The position numbers and the translations under genes were made by a program. From the NCBI RefSeq assembly GCF_000247815.1, contig NC_021683.1, forward strand, positions 10,695,673-10,759,672: 64,000 nucleotides of DNA, in the 5' to 3' direction. The notes beneath the pieces were generated by a model. The model saw nothing but the letters and a program-made list of their open reading frames with translations, was not told the DNA's origin and ran no database searches. This document shows, piece by piece, positions 41,219 through 54,425 of this stretch. Positions within the stretch are counted from its first letter, which is position 1. The number at the start of each line of letters is the position of its first letter. The DNA is from Ficedula albicollis. Lineage: Eukaryota > Chordata > Aves > Passeriformes > Muscicapidae.

Positions 41219-44200
41219 ATTTTAGTATGAAGTGTCATTCCCAAAATGAAGTAGTGTCCTTGGGCTGGTGGCAACAGCTGGAGTTGCAGAAGTCATAAAT
41301 AATTCAGAGAGGGATAAAGGGTAGGGGAATTTTTTTTGTCATTTGAATCTTTATTATGTGCACACGTTTCATTTTAGATATGGCATCATTTTAATTCATT
41401 CAGTATGATGATTGCACTGACCTGTCATATTTATTTTGATGTCCCTTCGAAGGACCATATGCTCTGTCCTCAGCATGAAAATGATGCAAGTTGCAAACTG
41501 AAAGGCAGCTCTGTTCCTGTAGGGATGAAGCCCCTCACTTCCCATTGTCACATCAGTGGATGTACAGCTGCACTGCAGTAGAGAAGGTGGAGTTGTATGT
41601 CAATGCAGTGACTAAGTGGCAGTGTAGCCTAGCAAAAGGTGGAAAAAAGGGCAAAACCCATTTGCATCAAGGCACTGTATGGCATTGAAAACTCAGCTGT
41701 CACTGAGGGCCAGTTGGTGTGAGGAACCTGGCATGTGGAAGGTGGAAAGGATTAAAGCCAGCTAGAAATCTGCCAAGGTGGAGGTGTGCCATGGTAGCTT
41801 TAATACAATTAATTACTCTGTATGTTGGAAGTGGGGTTGCCATGAACACAACCTCCTAGGGTTGCACAGGACTTAGTCTGGATATGCAAGGCTCAGAGCT
41901 TTTGCTTTGCCCAATCCATGTCCTCCTGTCCTCTTGAAGCTGCTTGCTTAGTCAGGCAAAATCTTGGGTAATGTTTTTTGGGGGGGAACAGAGGGAGGAA
42001 ATAGGCAGTTGTAGTTTGCCTCTTAACTAATTCTGCTGTAACCATTGCATCTGGTCCTTCATTTATTTCGTTGGTATGTTGCTGTGGACGAGTGGCACGT
42101 TTTCCAGAAGTTACAGGCTCGAGCTCAGCCATGTCCCATAAGTAATGAACTGCATGATAATGAGTAATATCTGATCCTGTGGCTAAAGCACTGGTTGGTA
42201 TTAGCAATTCACATTTGGTGGATAGCAGGACTTTGTTGCTGTTACCTTTGTATGTAATATTAACACCATAGGATTGCAACCACCTCGATATTTTCATGGT
42301 GCAAGGTGTGCTCATGCCAGGGGCAGAAGGAAGCCAAATAAGTGCAGGCTAGTGAAGTACAGTAACTAGAAGCTGCGAATAACTATGCAAAATTATTTCT
42401 TTTCTAGATCCTGCCGTCAATGACTGAGCTTCCCTGAAATCTTCTTACCAGTTACTGCCAAGATGAGGAGGATAACAGGAAGGAGGAGTTCTTAAGTGGC
42501 TTTAATGACAGTTAATTTCATCTATTTATCAAATGACAGGTTGTTTTTTCCTCAAAACTTGATTGTCATGGCAAGATGCTTTTGGAAGTCATTTTTGTAA
42601 AATAAAACTGACAGTTTTTAGGCTACAAAGAGCTATTGTGTCTTTCTATAGAATGTTGTCATTATGGTAAACTGCTGGAAATTCTTTATTTTTTAAGTAA
42701 TTTGACTTGCATACTTTGTTAATTTATTTGAATGTCTGTTGAATGCCATTTGAAAAGTTTCTTCCCAGAGTTCTTTTATTCAATGGAGTAGTAATTGTAA
42801 CAATGCTCAATTTATTATTTTCTAAATTACTGTTGCCCTAGCCTCCTGCAAAAATGTTTCTTTTTAGTAATTCTTAAAGAAATAAGAAATGAATGAGGTT
42901 TTGTCCCCTTTGTGTTTTAATCAGCATATTTTGCCTTTAAGTGAAAGCGTCTTCAGTTTTTGGAATGACACAACACAAAGAAAGGTGTTTTGGTTTTTGG
43001 GGTTTTTTTTCCCAACAGGACATGCCTTTTTTTCAATGACTTTTTAATATGTGCATTGCCAAGATACAGTTACTGGAAGGAGAGAGAGAAGCTGTTGGGA
43101 ATGTCATGTTATGCCAAATTAAGAGTTATTAGCTCTTAGTTTCTGTGCAATCTCTTCGACTAGAACTCGACCTATTGCGTCTGGCATATACTTTGACTCT
43201 AGTGGAACTAATGTGTCCTTGGAGTAGCATTTCAGAGTAACTTCAGATTCATGGTTTTTTCACAAGTCTGCTTTAAACTGCTGGGATTAACTTCAGAGAA
43301 GGCGAGAGATACAGCTCCTTTGTCAGCAGCTGTGCTGGTTAAAGAAGGAGGCTTCATGCATGCTTGCTTGCTCGTTCTCTCCCTGCTAGGGAAGCAAACT
43401 GAACTCCCTGAGCACACCCAGACTTACTTCAGCCAGAGTTAATGGTGTTATCAAATATTAGTTATCCAGCACCCTGGGTCACATTGGTGAAAGGACAGGG
43501 CATACACAGACCATCTTTGCAGACATCATGTCTAGGAAGGGTGGTGTGTAGACAAGAGTGTTGCTGAGGACTGGCCCTGGTGTGTTGCCTTTTCAGCAGG
43601 TGCAGTTACATCTCTGGGATGTGGTAGAAATTGGATGAGTTAGAAAGCTGTGCAGATCTGTCATGCATAATATTCACATTCCAGGGACATCCTGGAAATT
43701 GCAAAATAAACCTGTGCTCTTTGACTTAGTCCTTGTGTGTGCCAGTGTGAGGGGAGAGAACTGGTGTGAGTGTGTGTACATGACAGACACCTATTTCAGG
43801 AAAATGTATCTAGTCACAGTGTGGGAATGGTACAAGTGTTTCCATTATCTAGAGAACACACTTTTTACTTTACTCATCAAAAAGGCTGCCTCAGCCACCA
43901 CATGCCTCAGGAGAAATGCTTTTGACACAAGAGCTACCTTGAGTGGAGAATGGAGAGCACCTCTAGCAGGAGTGGCTGCTGTTGCTTCTCTACAGTGTTG
44001 AATCAGTACATGCTGGAGTCTAGTGAGGCATCCAAGCTCTTGATATTCCCTGTGCCAAAATTAGAATAGTATGGATAGTCTGTAGTACTCAAAGGCATTC
44101 TGAGAAAAAGCAATGAGCAACTCCTTCAACACTGACCCTTCTTGTGTGAAGGCCGTGGGGTGTAGGTGCCTTCCTGGAGCTGGCTTGGGCATACAAAGAA

Positions 44201-47200
44201 CAAGAGTCTTTCTGATCTGTCTGAAACCTGAGAGCAGCAGCACTGCTTGCATCTCCTCTCAGGGCACTGCCAGGTGAAAAGAACAGTCACAGGAAGGACT
44301 GAGCCTCCAGCTCATGTTGTGTCATCCATAATCTTTTATTTGTCCTTAAGGAAAAGGATGAGGAATATGCAGTGGCCATACTGTACATATGGAAGGGAGG
44401 AAAATAATGTGCCAGGTGTGTAAGGAAGGGACAGGTGTGGTCCAGCTGTGAGAGCTGTGCTCTGTTCCAGCAGCCAGGGTTGAGCCATGGCTGAGCTCTC
44501 AGCGCTGGGTTCAGGAGTGATGTGCCTCCCTGAAACAACTCACATGTCTCCCCTGACCATCAGCTAAGTGCAAATGAACCTCCCCAGCTCTCTGAGACAG
44601 CCCATAATTCATACACCTCTTTTTATCTTCAAATGGATTATTGTAGTACCAAGATTGAGATGTTTAATAAAATACTAGTGATTACCTAGGAATCTATCTA
44701 CCTGCCTAAGTGATAGTACACAGTAAAACCAGGACTGCAAAATAACATCTTACATAGGGCACTGTCGTGGATGTTAAGCTGATGAGTAAAATTTTACATT
44801 CAAGCAATTCAAATGATCAAATACTATAGTTAAACGTCCATACTGTTTATGTAGTGCTAAAAAGACAACAAAAAAAACCTCCAGGGAAGGCAGGTTTTCC
44901 GCTTATAAATGTTCCAAATAGTAGGTTGGTTTCAAGTAGACTTCCTGGCTCTTTAGTGATTGCTGCATTTGGTCTGAATCTATCAGGAATCCCAGTCATA
45001 ATGGTGTGTTTATTATTATAAACACATGATTTCTATATATGTTCTCCACAAATATGTTGGACAAAACAGAGTTTAACTTCTTAACTGGCACTGTATAGTT
45101 ATTTTCTAACTCCTTTAATTTCAGTTCTAACTTGACTGAATAAAAGGTGCATTCCTGAAAATAATCTTTACATCTGTGATGTGACACTTGACTTTATATG
45201 ACTGTTTGCATACTGCAGACATAGCACAGCATTTTTGAAGCAATATGTGTTGACAATACACAGAGATAAATATCAGTTTATGACAAACTAAGGAGCCAAC
45301 TTTTAATAAGACTGATGAATCATTAGAAGTTATTAGAAAGGGAATGTTAGATTTTCTATCATTTGAATGAGGATGAAATATTTTTATAGAGGTATATGCT
45401 AGAACAAATGGCTGGGTGTGGTAGAGGAATTCCTCACAGTCTTCTGTGGCTTTTGCAACTCCTGGGGTCAGACTGGGTTACTGTAGACATCCTTGGGAGT
45501 GAGAAGTCTCAGTGTAGCAAATATCTGTAGAATAGCAGCTTCCACTGAAAAGTTACTCCCAGTTAATTAAGCTTATCTTCAAAAAAGGATTGGGAGGGAT
45601 TTGGGAATGTTCCTGTTGCCTAGTGCCATGCCTTTTTCAAAGATCCTTTTTCACCTGAGCACTTGCTCCTGTAGGGTGTTTCCTTGGCTTAGGTGGGTTT
45701 CTCTGGTTCATCCATCCTCCCTCCATCCACATGAATTAAACGCCACATGAGCATTTTTTTTCAGAACAAATATCTTCTACAAAGTGTCGACTTCTACAAA
45801 GTGTAATATTGCCCTTCTGCTAGAGATAATTATTAGGTTGAAAATAATCTGACAACATCCTGCTGTGGATAAATTAGGTTTGTTCTCTCCTCAGATTAGT
45901 TAACTGGCACCCATTCACTAACACATTACAAGAAAATGATTGCAGTTGATTGTATCCAGTTATCTGCCTTTTTTATTTTTAATGGGCTTTTGTTGCCATG
46001 CTGTCACCAAACGTATGCAAGTCATACTTTTCCAAGTATCCTACAGCCTGGGGAGATGGTGTTTGCTGTCCTGTACCATGAAAAGACTTGTGGGCAGAAG
46101 TGTTTGGAGAAGGGGAGAGGTTGTCTCCATGCAGATTTCTGAATCATGTGCACCTTTGGTTTTGGCCAACAGGGGTGTGTTCTGCTCTATGGCAATCAAT
46201 ACATTACCACCAAAGTCCAAAATGCCAGGTATAATTAGCTCATGTGTTTAAATAAGTGTTGTTATTTTTAAGCTTGTATATGCAAGCCTGTTTTCATGCA
46301 GAAGTACATATTTTACTTGGGAAGAATGCTGTGCAAACCAGAAAAAGCAGAAAAATTGTTTAAAGTTATGTGCTAGTGTTTAAGATTTTAAAAATAACTG
46401 TGAGATCTTTATTTCTTTGTTTACGATTGATTAGGGTTAGAGTTTTAAAAGCTTAATGCTGACTCTAAGTGCTTTACAGTCAGTCACTGAGAAATATGGG
46501 CTTGGCACAGCTCACGTTTCTGTCCTTCAGTATATCCATTATTGTTAGATGCTGAGTGATCATTGCACATAAATGACTGGTTTTTGGGTATTTTACATTT
46601 TTACATGTTCAGAAAAATACTTTGTCAAAGCAGCTGCTGGGTGAATGTAGTAATTAAAGAACTGTACTGCTTTTATTGAGTCTGACATACGCTGCACATT
46701 CCTTAAAACTCAGTATGTGAGCAGAATGTTTCCAGGATTTATTGAAGGCAGACGTCTGGAGATACTGGGGAGCTTTTAATAGTAATAAAGATAACTTGCA
46801 AGTTTTATGCTGTTATATAAATCTGTCTTTAAGCAGAGAGCTGTTATTGCAATACATTGCTCATGTTCTCCATATTTTGTCCGTGTGTATGTTTTATGTA
46901 TGTACTTGTACACCTACACACAAATGCTTGACCTGAGCACTTTTATTTGACAGTGATTGTATATTCTATTTAGTATTTATTTGGGAAAAAATAGTGTTCT
47001 AATGCTGACTGAGAATATCAATTTGCTTGGTACCAAAAGTAACCTGCAGTATAGTGTGGGGGTTTAAAATTTATTTTTTTATTTAAACTGAAATACAGCC
47101 CTGCTTAGTTTGAATTACAGCTCTTATTGTGTGAATGTCATGGTAGCAAGCAAGGAATCTTACTCAGCATAAACTGAGGCTGGGTTTCAGTTTAACTGGT

Positions 47201-50133
47201 GTGATGAGTGCAATGTTCCACATGTGTGATACTTTTGCAAGTTCTGAAAAAATAGACTTGTTTACCTAGCATCCCTATTTTATATAATTTCAGAGTAGAA
47301 TGTTGTCATTGCTGTTAAATTACTTGGCTAAAACTAGCAAACTTTCACCTGTATATTTTGTAATGTTTAGACCTTAAGCACTTTTCAAGCAGTAAGTTTG
47401 ACTTATCATTGTTGCACACTGTAAAATAAAATACAATATTAAAATACATGCTGAAAGAACATTCTTCATCAGCTATGAATAAACATGTGGAAAAGCTATT
47501 TTCAGAATTTCAGGGTTTTTGCTAAATTTTTCCCAGTTGATTTTGTGTTATCTTTAATGTGGGACTTGGAAAAGAGGTTAGTTTCCCTTACCAGCATGCA
47601 TAAGGTGCTGTTGTGTGTCGGTGTTCTAAACTTCTAGGACTGTGTAAATGGAAAATACACTTTATAATTTTAGCATTGTGTTAGGTGTGCAGTAGAAATT
47701 AGTTTTATGCCTGGTTGTTTGCATGAGCAGGCTAGGTATTTTTAAGTGTCTTTGTAGTCCAACAAACTCGTTTTATGGACAAATCTTTTCATATTGAGTT
47801 CTGCAAGTTGAAAACAAAAACATTTCTGAACTACTCGTGTGCTTTAATATTGTGAGTCAATTCCCATGTGCTAAAGTGTAAACTACTAACTAATCCATAG
47901 GAGTTTATGCAGCAGAAAGTCATTTAATTAACACTTTTAATTTCAGCTATGAAAGAAGGTGAAAATGAGGGCTGGAGAATGGAGAGAGGCTTTGCTTTTC
48001 ATTGCTGAAGTCTCCCTGCACTGCAAGTCTATGATGCCCGTGGTGCATAGACCATCTCCTGCCTGCTAATTAGGCCTCTCCAGTGTGCTCTCTAGAAATG
48101 TGCTGGAGAAGTTTCCTTCAAAATACCACCACACCATCATAAATAAGGGAACAGTACAGTATGTAACTATTATACACCACTCACTTGGCAGACTATAATT
48201 TAATAGAACAACAATGATCAGACCAGTATATCAGTTAATTTTCAAAACATTTTATTCCACGCAAATTAGCTCAGGTCCTGGAGGGCAAAATGACAAGAGG
48301 TTACTCGTACACTATGTATTTAATTAATTGAAAAATGCTCAAATTGCTTTTACAGTTGTTATTAAAAAGTAGAATCAGTGTTGCCAGTGCTCAACCATAA
48401 TTAGAACCCCGGGGAATTAAATATTTAGCATTAGTAATGTAACAGCACTTAGGACACAAATTTCTATTTTTGTAATGAAAGCAATACAGTGTTAGTGCAA
48501 ATGGCTGAAACGACAGCTGTGACAAGCAAACCAGCCTGGGATATTTCAATAAGACACCTCGTTGGACAGCAAGTCTTACTGCATTACTCGTTTGTAAGAG
48601 TCTAAATCCCAATAGCCAGGCATTACACCCAGTGTTTAGATTTCTAATTGCTCTCAGGATGAACGGTGGGCAAATGCCAGCCGTGGGTGGGAAGGACCCG
48701 GCTTCTCCCCAAGAGCACGGCAGAGGTGGGTGCCTTTGGCCGGGCTGGGGCACGTCCCGGGGCAGCCCGGGGGATAAACAGCCCTTGTTTGCTTTAAGCT
48801 TAATTACATTGCAAGCATAAGCCCTTTCAGTGATACAACGTGAAAAGTCGGATATTGGGCTCTAATGAGCTGTAGTGGTAGATGGCTGGAGACCCTGAGG
48901 GATTCATTGACTAAATTAACTGGATAACAGTACTTGGTTTGGGCACGGTAGGATGGCTGAGCTGTGCTTAAAGTCTCCCTTTCAGGGCTGTCTCTCATTC
49001 CTGCTTTCCTTCTAAACAGTGCAGTGACTTCCACTGCCGCCTGCTACAACTGTCCAGCTTGTCACGAGTATTGTGTTACCAACTAAAAACTAATAAAGCA
49101 TATTTGACTTCACTTCTCTTCTGGTTTGCTGGGTGTTTTTCCCCTGGAATGGCAGGGGAAAGAGGAAAGCTTGAACGCACTTGTGTATCTACTGAATAGA
49201 AAAAAAGCTGCATTTGGGCACGGCATGCTTTGGCCTTCTTAAAGCCCTGATTTGTTTCCCAGAAATAGGACAATCAGGCAGAGGGATGGAATACTTGTTT
49301 TCGGAGATGCTTTTGTTCCAGTTGGCACCTGCTTGCAGGACAGAGCTGCTGTTGGAGCTGAACACGTAGCAAGGACGTGCTGTCTGGATGGCACTGGCCC
49401 AGGACAGCCTGTTTCTGGGGAGGAGCGAGCAGGGACTGCACAGGGCCACATCCAGCACCAGCAGCAATGCCCACCTGCTGCTCTCCTGCTTTGCAAACAC
49501 TTTTTTCTGCTGCAGGTCATTCTGTAGAGAATAAGAAACTTCAGTTTTGTTTGTTTCCCGAGCAAGTGAAAAATTCTGAGAAAACCAGCTTTTCTCTAGG
49601 AAGTTTATGAATTTTGGGCTCAGAGTGTAGGAAGGAGCATTTTTTGAGTACTGAAACCTGGGGTATCTCTGAGCTTCCCTGGGTGCTTGCATTCTGCCTA
49701 CTTTGATCCAGCTCCCTGAGCTTTTTCCTGGCTACCAGAGACTTGCAATTAGAAACCCTTTGTGCTCTGTAATTTGTGTGTGTGATGCACAGAATTAAGG
49801 TACCCAAGGGTTTGATGTAATTGTGAATTACTGCTGTGTGTAAATAATCCTCATCAGCTCTTACTTTCAGAAATAAAATGGTGGCATTTTCCCACTCTCC
49901 TTGCCTTTGATGCAATTAGAAGGCCTGGGAATAGAGCTGGGTCTTGCCAGCAGCCCTGACCCACAGCAGGATGAGCTGCACCTGGACTGAACTTTCTATC
50001 CTGGCATCTGAAAGCTGTGCTGAGCCTCTCCTGTGGATGAGCCAACAGCTGCACTGACATGACAGTAGCACCACTTCTGGCTGTCTTGTCAGTGATCTGG
50101 GGTCTGAGAAGTCTGTTCTGGCCTGGGATGAGG

Positions 50134-50175
50134 TATTTATTTGTTTGTTTGTTTATTTATTTATTTATTTATTTA
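50134..50175. repeat. (TTTG)n / (TTTA)n microsatellite
   Basis: A few TTTG units sit inside a run of TTTA units. Confidence 0.92.
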
Positions 50176-51584
50176 AAGTGTGTGTGTCTACAGAGCTGTT
50201 CTGTCTAAGGCTTTTGAGGCTTGGGTCGTGTCTGTCATTGCCAGGATCAGTTCCTGTAAGTCCTGCAGCAGTTGGTCTCTCTCCCTGAGGATGGGGAAGG
50301 AGGGGGGCTCTGGGCTTTGGTTGCGTGGAGATTGGCAGATGGAAAGGCGTGTCTCCCTTCTGCTTTAGTTTTGTTCTTTGGCATCTCTTCTTCCAGTCTC
50401 TGCACTCCCTGTGCCCAGTGCTGTAAAGCATACAATGGCAGCCTCAGACTTCTGCTGGTTTCTCATCCTTTGAGGATGAAATTCCCTTTTTGGCTCCAAA
50501 ATCCACCAGCATTTCCTCTTCAAAGGCATGTTACAAGCTACTCCATCACCAACTTCTACCTTAAAAAATAGGCTAAAAATACAAACTTTAGAGAAGGTTT
50601 GTCCTGTCCAAGGCCATTAAAGTTACTTCTAAGGCTCTCCATAGCCTTGGCTGCTGCCTGGTGGCTACAACAATATGCTCTCATCTCTCTAGCAGGCAGG
50701 AAGAAAGTAGAGAGGCAGAGTCATCATTAGGGATGAAACAGAAGTTTTCCTTGGGATCTTCCTCCAGTCCAGCCATTGTCATTCTGACAGCCCCTGATGC
50801 CTAAGGCAGGGTTAAATTTTAGCACATTTCATTACATTTCACTGATTAAATAGTTTTTTCAGGGAATATAATTGTTCAAAGAATAGTTTTTAATATGAAC
50901 TCAGACTAACACCCTCTTTACAGCAGCTGTAAGTCCCAATAGTATTGGTAAGTGTGGTATTGTCATAGTTTTTTGAAGACACCTAATTGACCAAACATCC
51001 AGCATTGTACTGATGGATGTTTCTGTTGTTTAAACAAGAGAACCCAGTGTGAAAAATCAGATTTACCGGCAAAAATATGTGGGCTCTGCTGCAAGTTTTT
51101 CTGCAGCCCTGACTGAATGACTCTGCAAAGGCTTGTTGATTTTACCAAGGAAATAGAGCAGTTCTCTGTTGATGCCGTGCTAGGAGAAAGCAAACGAGCT
51201 GAAAGTAAAGTATAGCTTTGTACAGGAGTCCTGCTCATTTTTTCTACTTACGTTGTAGCTTCTGCTGATACTGAAGCTCTTCTTTCAGTAACTGTCTGGC
51301 ATGAAGAGGAAGTAGCTGGACAAGAGAGTTTTTCTATGTTTCTACCCATATGCTGAGCCAATGTTAACTTCTTTTCTATGTCCCTTTTACATACTGCCTC
51401 TTATTTAATGGCTTGAACTTCTAAAACTACTCTCTGAAAAAGTTTGCTTTGCTTTTTGTGACTTGTTGCTCATATGCCCTGTTGTATTTGTATTATCAAA
51501 ATTATGTTTTATACACACACCCTGCAGTATTTTAGATCTCTGATTAACTCCTAAGGCTTTCATTGTGTGTCTTTTGTTGTTTGC

Positions 51585-51685
51585 TTTTTAAATTTTTTGG
51601 TTTGGGGTGGGGAAGTTCCTTGCTGTTGTGTTGTTCGGGCTTTTTTGTTTGGTTGTTTTTTTCTGTTGTTGCTTTTCTTTTTAAT
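51585..51685. repeat. T/G-rich low-complexity tract
   Basis: Irregular TTTTTGTT and TTGTTG patterns without a fixed period. Confidence 0.7.
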
Positions 51686-53560
51686 AATCCCATCCTCAGG
51701 TAGTTACTAGTGGTATTAGAGCCACCACTGTAATGTGATGCTTCAAGTCATCATCAAGCTTTCTGCAATCTTTAGGAGCCAATTCTGAGGCTGCTGATGG
51801 GTTTCCAGCTAAAGCCCATGAGGCTGCCAGTGCTGCAGGGATGGGAGCTGCCAGGTGTCCTGCTTGCAGCAATGACCCTGCCAGTGCTGTGGCAGTGGCA
51901 GCCCATCTAACAGTGATTGCAGGCTGGGACCCAAGGGCTTTGCTACTGCTCTGTTATAAATACAGAAAGCTAGTCCCCAAAATAATTCAAAACTTACATC
52001 CAACTGCTCCAAAAGCTCTGAAATTGGGTTCCCACTGCGTTGTGTTGCTGCCCTTCGTGTTCCCAGATGGCTGGAACAGTTCAACTCGTGTTACTGACCT
52101 GGGCCATATTAAATGAGCAAGGGCAGGGTGTGGGTCTCAGTTGTGGGGGTGGAAGGCGAGTTCTGAGCTCTCAGTGTTACACTCCCATTTGTGTGCGTGA
52201 CGATGAAATGAATTGGTTAATGAGTGCCTAAGCATCTGTTCAGCCTCTGGTAGATGCTTTGCCAAGGTTCAAGTTCCCTGAGGAGGATTAGCCACCTGGT
52301 CTGGTTTTCATGATATAGTGACAAAGGGGACACCCACCTTTCATTTTACTGCTGAGGATGGCCAAATGCACAGGGTCCCCGGGAGGTCTTCGAGTTTGAT
52401 GTCTTTTTGTAATTTAACAATTACTTTTGTAATTGTTACAATTTAGGTTACGGCAGAGCCTGCAATCACTGTGTGTTTTTGTAGGAAGAGTGACATGTAC
52501 TCACCCAGTGTGTCTTAGTCTTGCCAAAAAGACTTATTTATTTCCCTTTTTCTCAAATGACACACAGGTCTTTTCACACAATTATCTCTTGCTGTATAAT
52601 ATATATAATCAATATACACCATAGGGCAACAAGAAGTGGTGATAAAAAGAGGTTTAAAGAGAAAAATGAGCATTTCATAGCCTGAACTTACAATTAGGCT
52701 TCCTGAAGTGTCTAGATGTTGCTGCATGGACAGCATTATGACTTGATGAAAGGCCTGCACTAAAAGGCTTAAATTTATGTGTGGTAGTATTGCTTTACGA
52801 TGAGCTTGATTTAGTAGGGGTTTGACCCATCAGACACAATACAGCAAAGGAACTTAGTATTCTTGATAGACAGAAACATTACACATTTGTCGCTGAACTT
52901 TGAAAAAGCTGAAATCATGTAACCAGCCTGGGTTCAGGCAATTAAATGTATGGAGTCCTGTCAAACTGCAAGACGGCTTTGGTTGGATTTTTGCACCTGG
53001 GTTACTTGCTGAAGCCATGCACAATCACTTTGTGATGCTGGTTTGTTTTGGGGTGGGAGGAAAGGAAGGGGGTGTGGGGTTTTATTAACCTGTGGCTTGT
53101 TGGACAGGTATAAACCCTGCAGTGTGCTCATGGCAAAGAGAAGCTGGAGCAGCTGGGTGCACGTGCTAAGCTCTCTGGAGGAGAAAAGTCTGAATTATGA
53201 TGAGATACCTTCAGCTGGGCTGCATTTATGACCCTGATGCTGCAGGAGCCTGTGCTCAGGGGCAGCCCATGGACAGGCAGATCTGCCCCACACTGGGATG
53301 GTGCAGGTGCCACCATGGGGGAATAGCTGAGGCAGGACAGTGCTACGAGAGGAGCTGCTCCTCCTTGCCCCAGGTCTTTGTGCAGACACCATGGGTGTAG
53401 CCTGTTGGCAGGGAGGTGAGAAAGAATGGGAAGGAGCTTCAAAGGCCTGTCTGCTGGATTTGGCAGTGGTTTAGGGCCTGTGGTGGAAAGGAGACAATAT
53501 GGTCATTTGGGCTGATCATCCAGCTAAGTGTTCAGCTTTGAGCAGCTCATGAGTAATCCT

Positions 53561-54198
53561 GGAATGGTTTGGGTTGGAAGAGACCTCAAAGACCATCTAG
53601 TGGGCAGGGGCACCTTCCACTAGACCAGGATGCTCAGAGACCCAAGCTGGCCTGGAAGACTTCCAGGGATGAGGCAGCCACAGCTTCTCTGGGCAACCTG
53701 AGTCAGGTCCTCACCACCCTCATGGTAATTTTTCTTAATATCTAACCTAAACATCTCTACGTACATTTTTCCTCATATCTAATTTAACCCTGCCTTCTGT
53801 CAGTTTGAAGCCGTTCCTTCTTGTCCCATCACTCCATGCCCTTGCCTAAAGTCCCTCTCCAGCTGTCTTGGAGCTCCTTGGAATGGTTTGGGTTGGAAGA
53901 GACCTCAAAGACCATCTAGTGGGCAGGGGCACCTTCCACTAGACCAGGATGCTCAGAGACCCAAGCTGGCCTGGAAGACTTCCAGGGATGAGGCAGCCAC
54001 AGCTTCTCTGGGCAACCTGAGTCAGGTCCTCACCACCCTCATGGTAATTTTTCTTAATATCTAACCTAAACATCTCTACGTACATTTTTCCTCATATCTA
54101 ATTTAACCCTGCCTTCTGTCAGTTTGAAGCCGTTCCTTCTTGTCCCATCACTCCATGCCCTTGCCTAAAGTCCCTCTCCAGCTGTCTTGGAGCTCCTT
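53561..54198. repeat. Perfect 2 x 319-bp tandem duplication
   Basis: Two adjacent copies, 53561-53879 and 53880-54198, join GAGCTCCTT to GGAATGG. Apparent complete identity means either a very recent duplication or a false duplication in assembly. Confidence 0.93.
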
Positions 54199-54425
54199 TA
54201 GGTACTGGAAGGTGCTATAAGGTTTCCCCAGATCTGAGAGATTTGAGAAGCCACAGCTCTCTCACAGGTGTGCTCCAGCCCTCTGATCATCTTCATGACC
54301 CTCATCTGGAGTCACTCCAACAAGTCCATGTCCTTCTTATGCTGTGGGTCCCAAAGCTAGACACAGTGCTTCAGGTGGGGTCTCCTGAGAGCATGGAGAG
54401 ACGGACAATCAGCTCCCTTGAGAAT
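53561..54425 (-). mobile_element. CR1 LINE fragment with an internal exact tandem duplication
   Basis: The reversed CR1 3' end starts with GGAATGGTTTGGGTTGGAAG, the complement of the usual terminus. The first 319 bases (53561-53879) are repeated immediately (53880-54198) with no difference that I could see. The element then continues once through the more 5' CR1 sequence to about 54425. It is non-coding and truncated. The left limit is firm and the right limit is approximate. Confidence 0.9.

Larger units (their letters stand above)
35491..53560. other. Gene desert; no exon supported
   Basis: AT-rich DNA with few repeats. A small CpG-containing patch at about 35975-36045 stands out. The T/G-rich tract lies at 41.1 kb. 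A small direct repeat of TTCTACAAAGTGT occurs at 45773-45803. The stretch at about 48.05-48.86 kb, rich in TAAT/ATTA cores, looks like conserved non-coding DNA. The longest open frames (211 and 140 codons, minus strand) resemble no family that I know. Confidence 0.5.

Noticed and set aside
41893..42315. 140-codon minus-strand open frame with a protein-like composition
   Set aside because: I considered a retroelement or retrovirus-derived fragment, but found no diagnostic motif in order. It is most likely chance.
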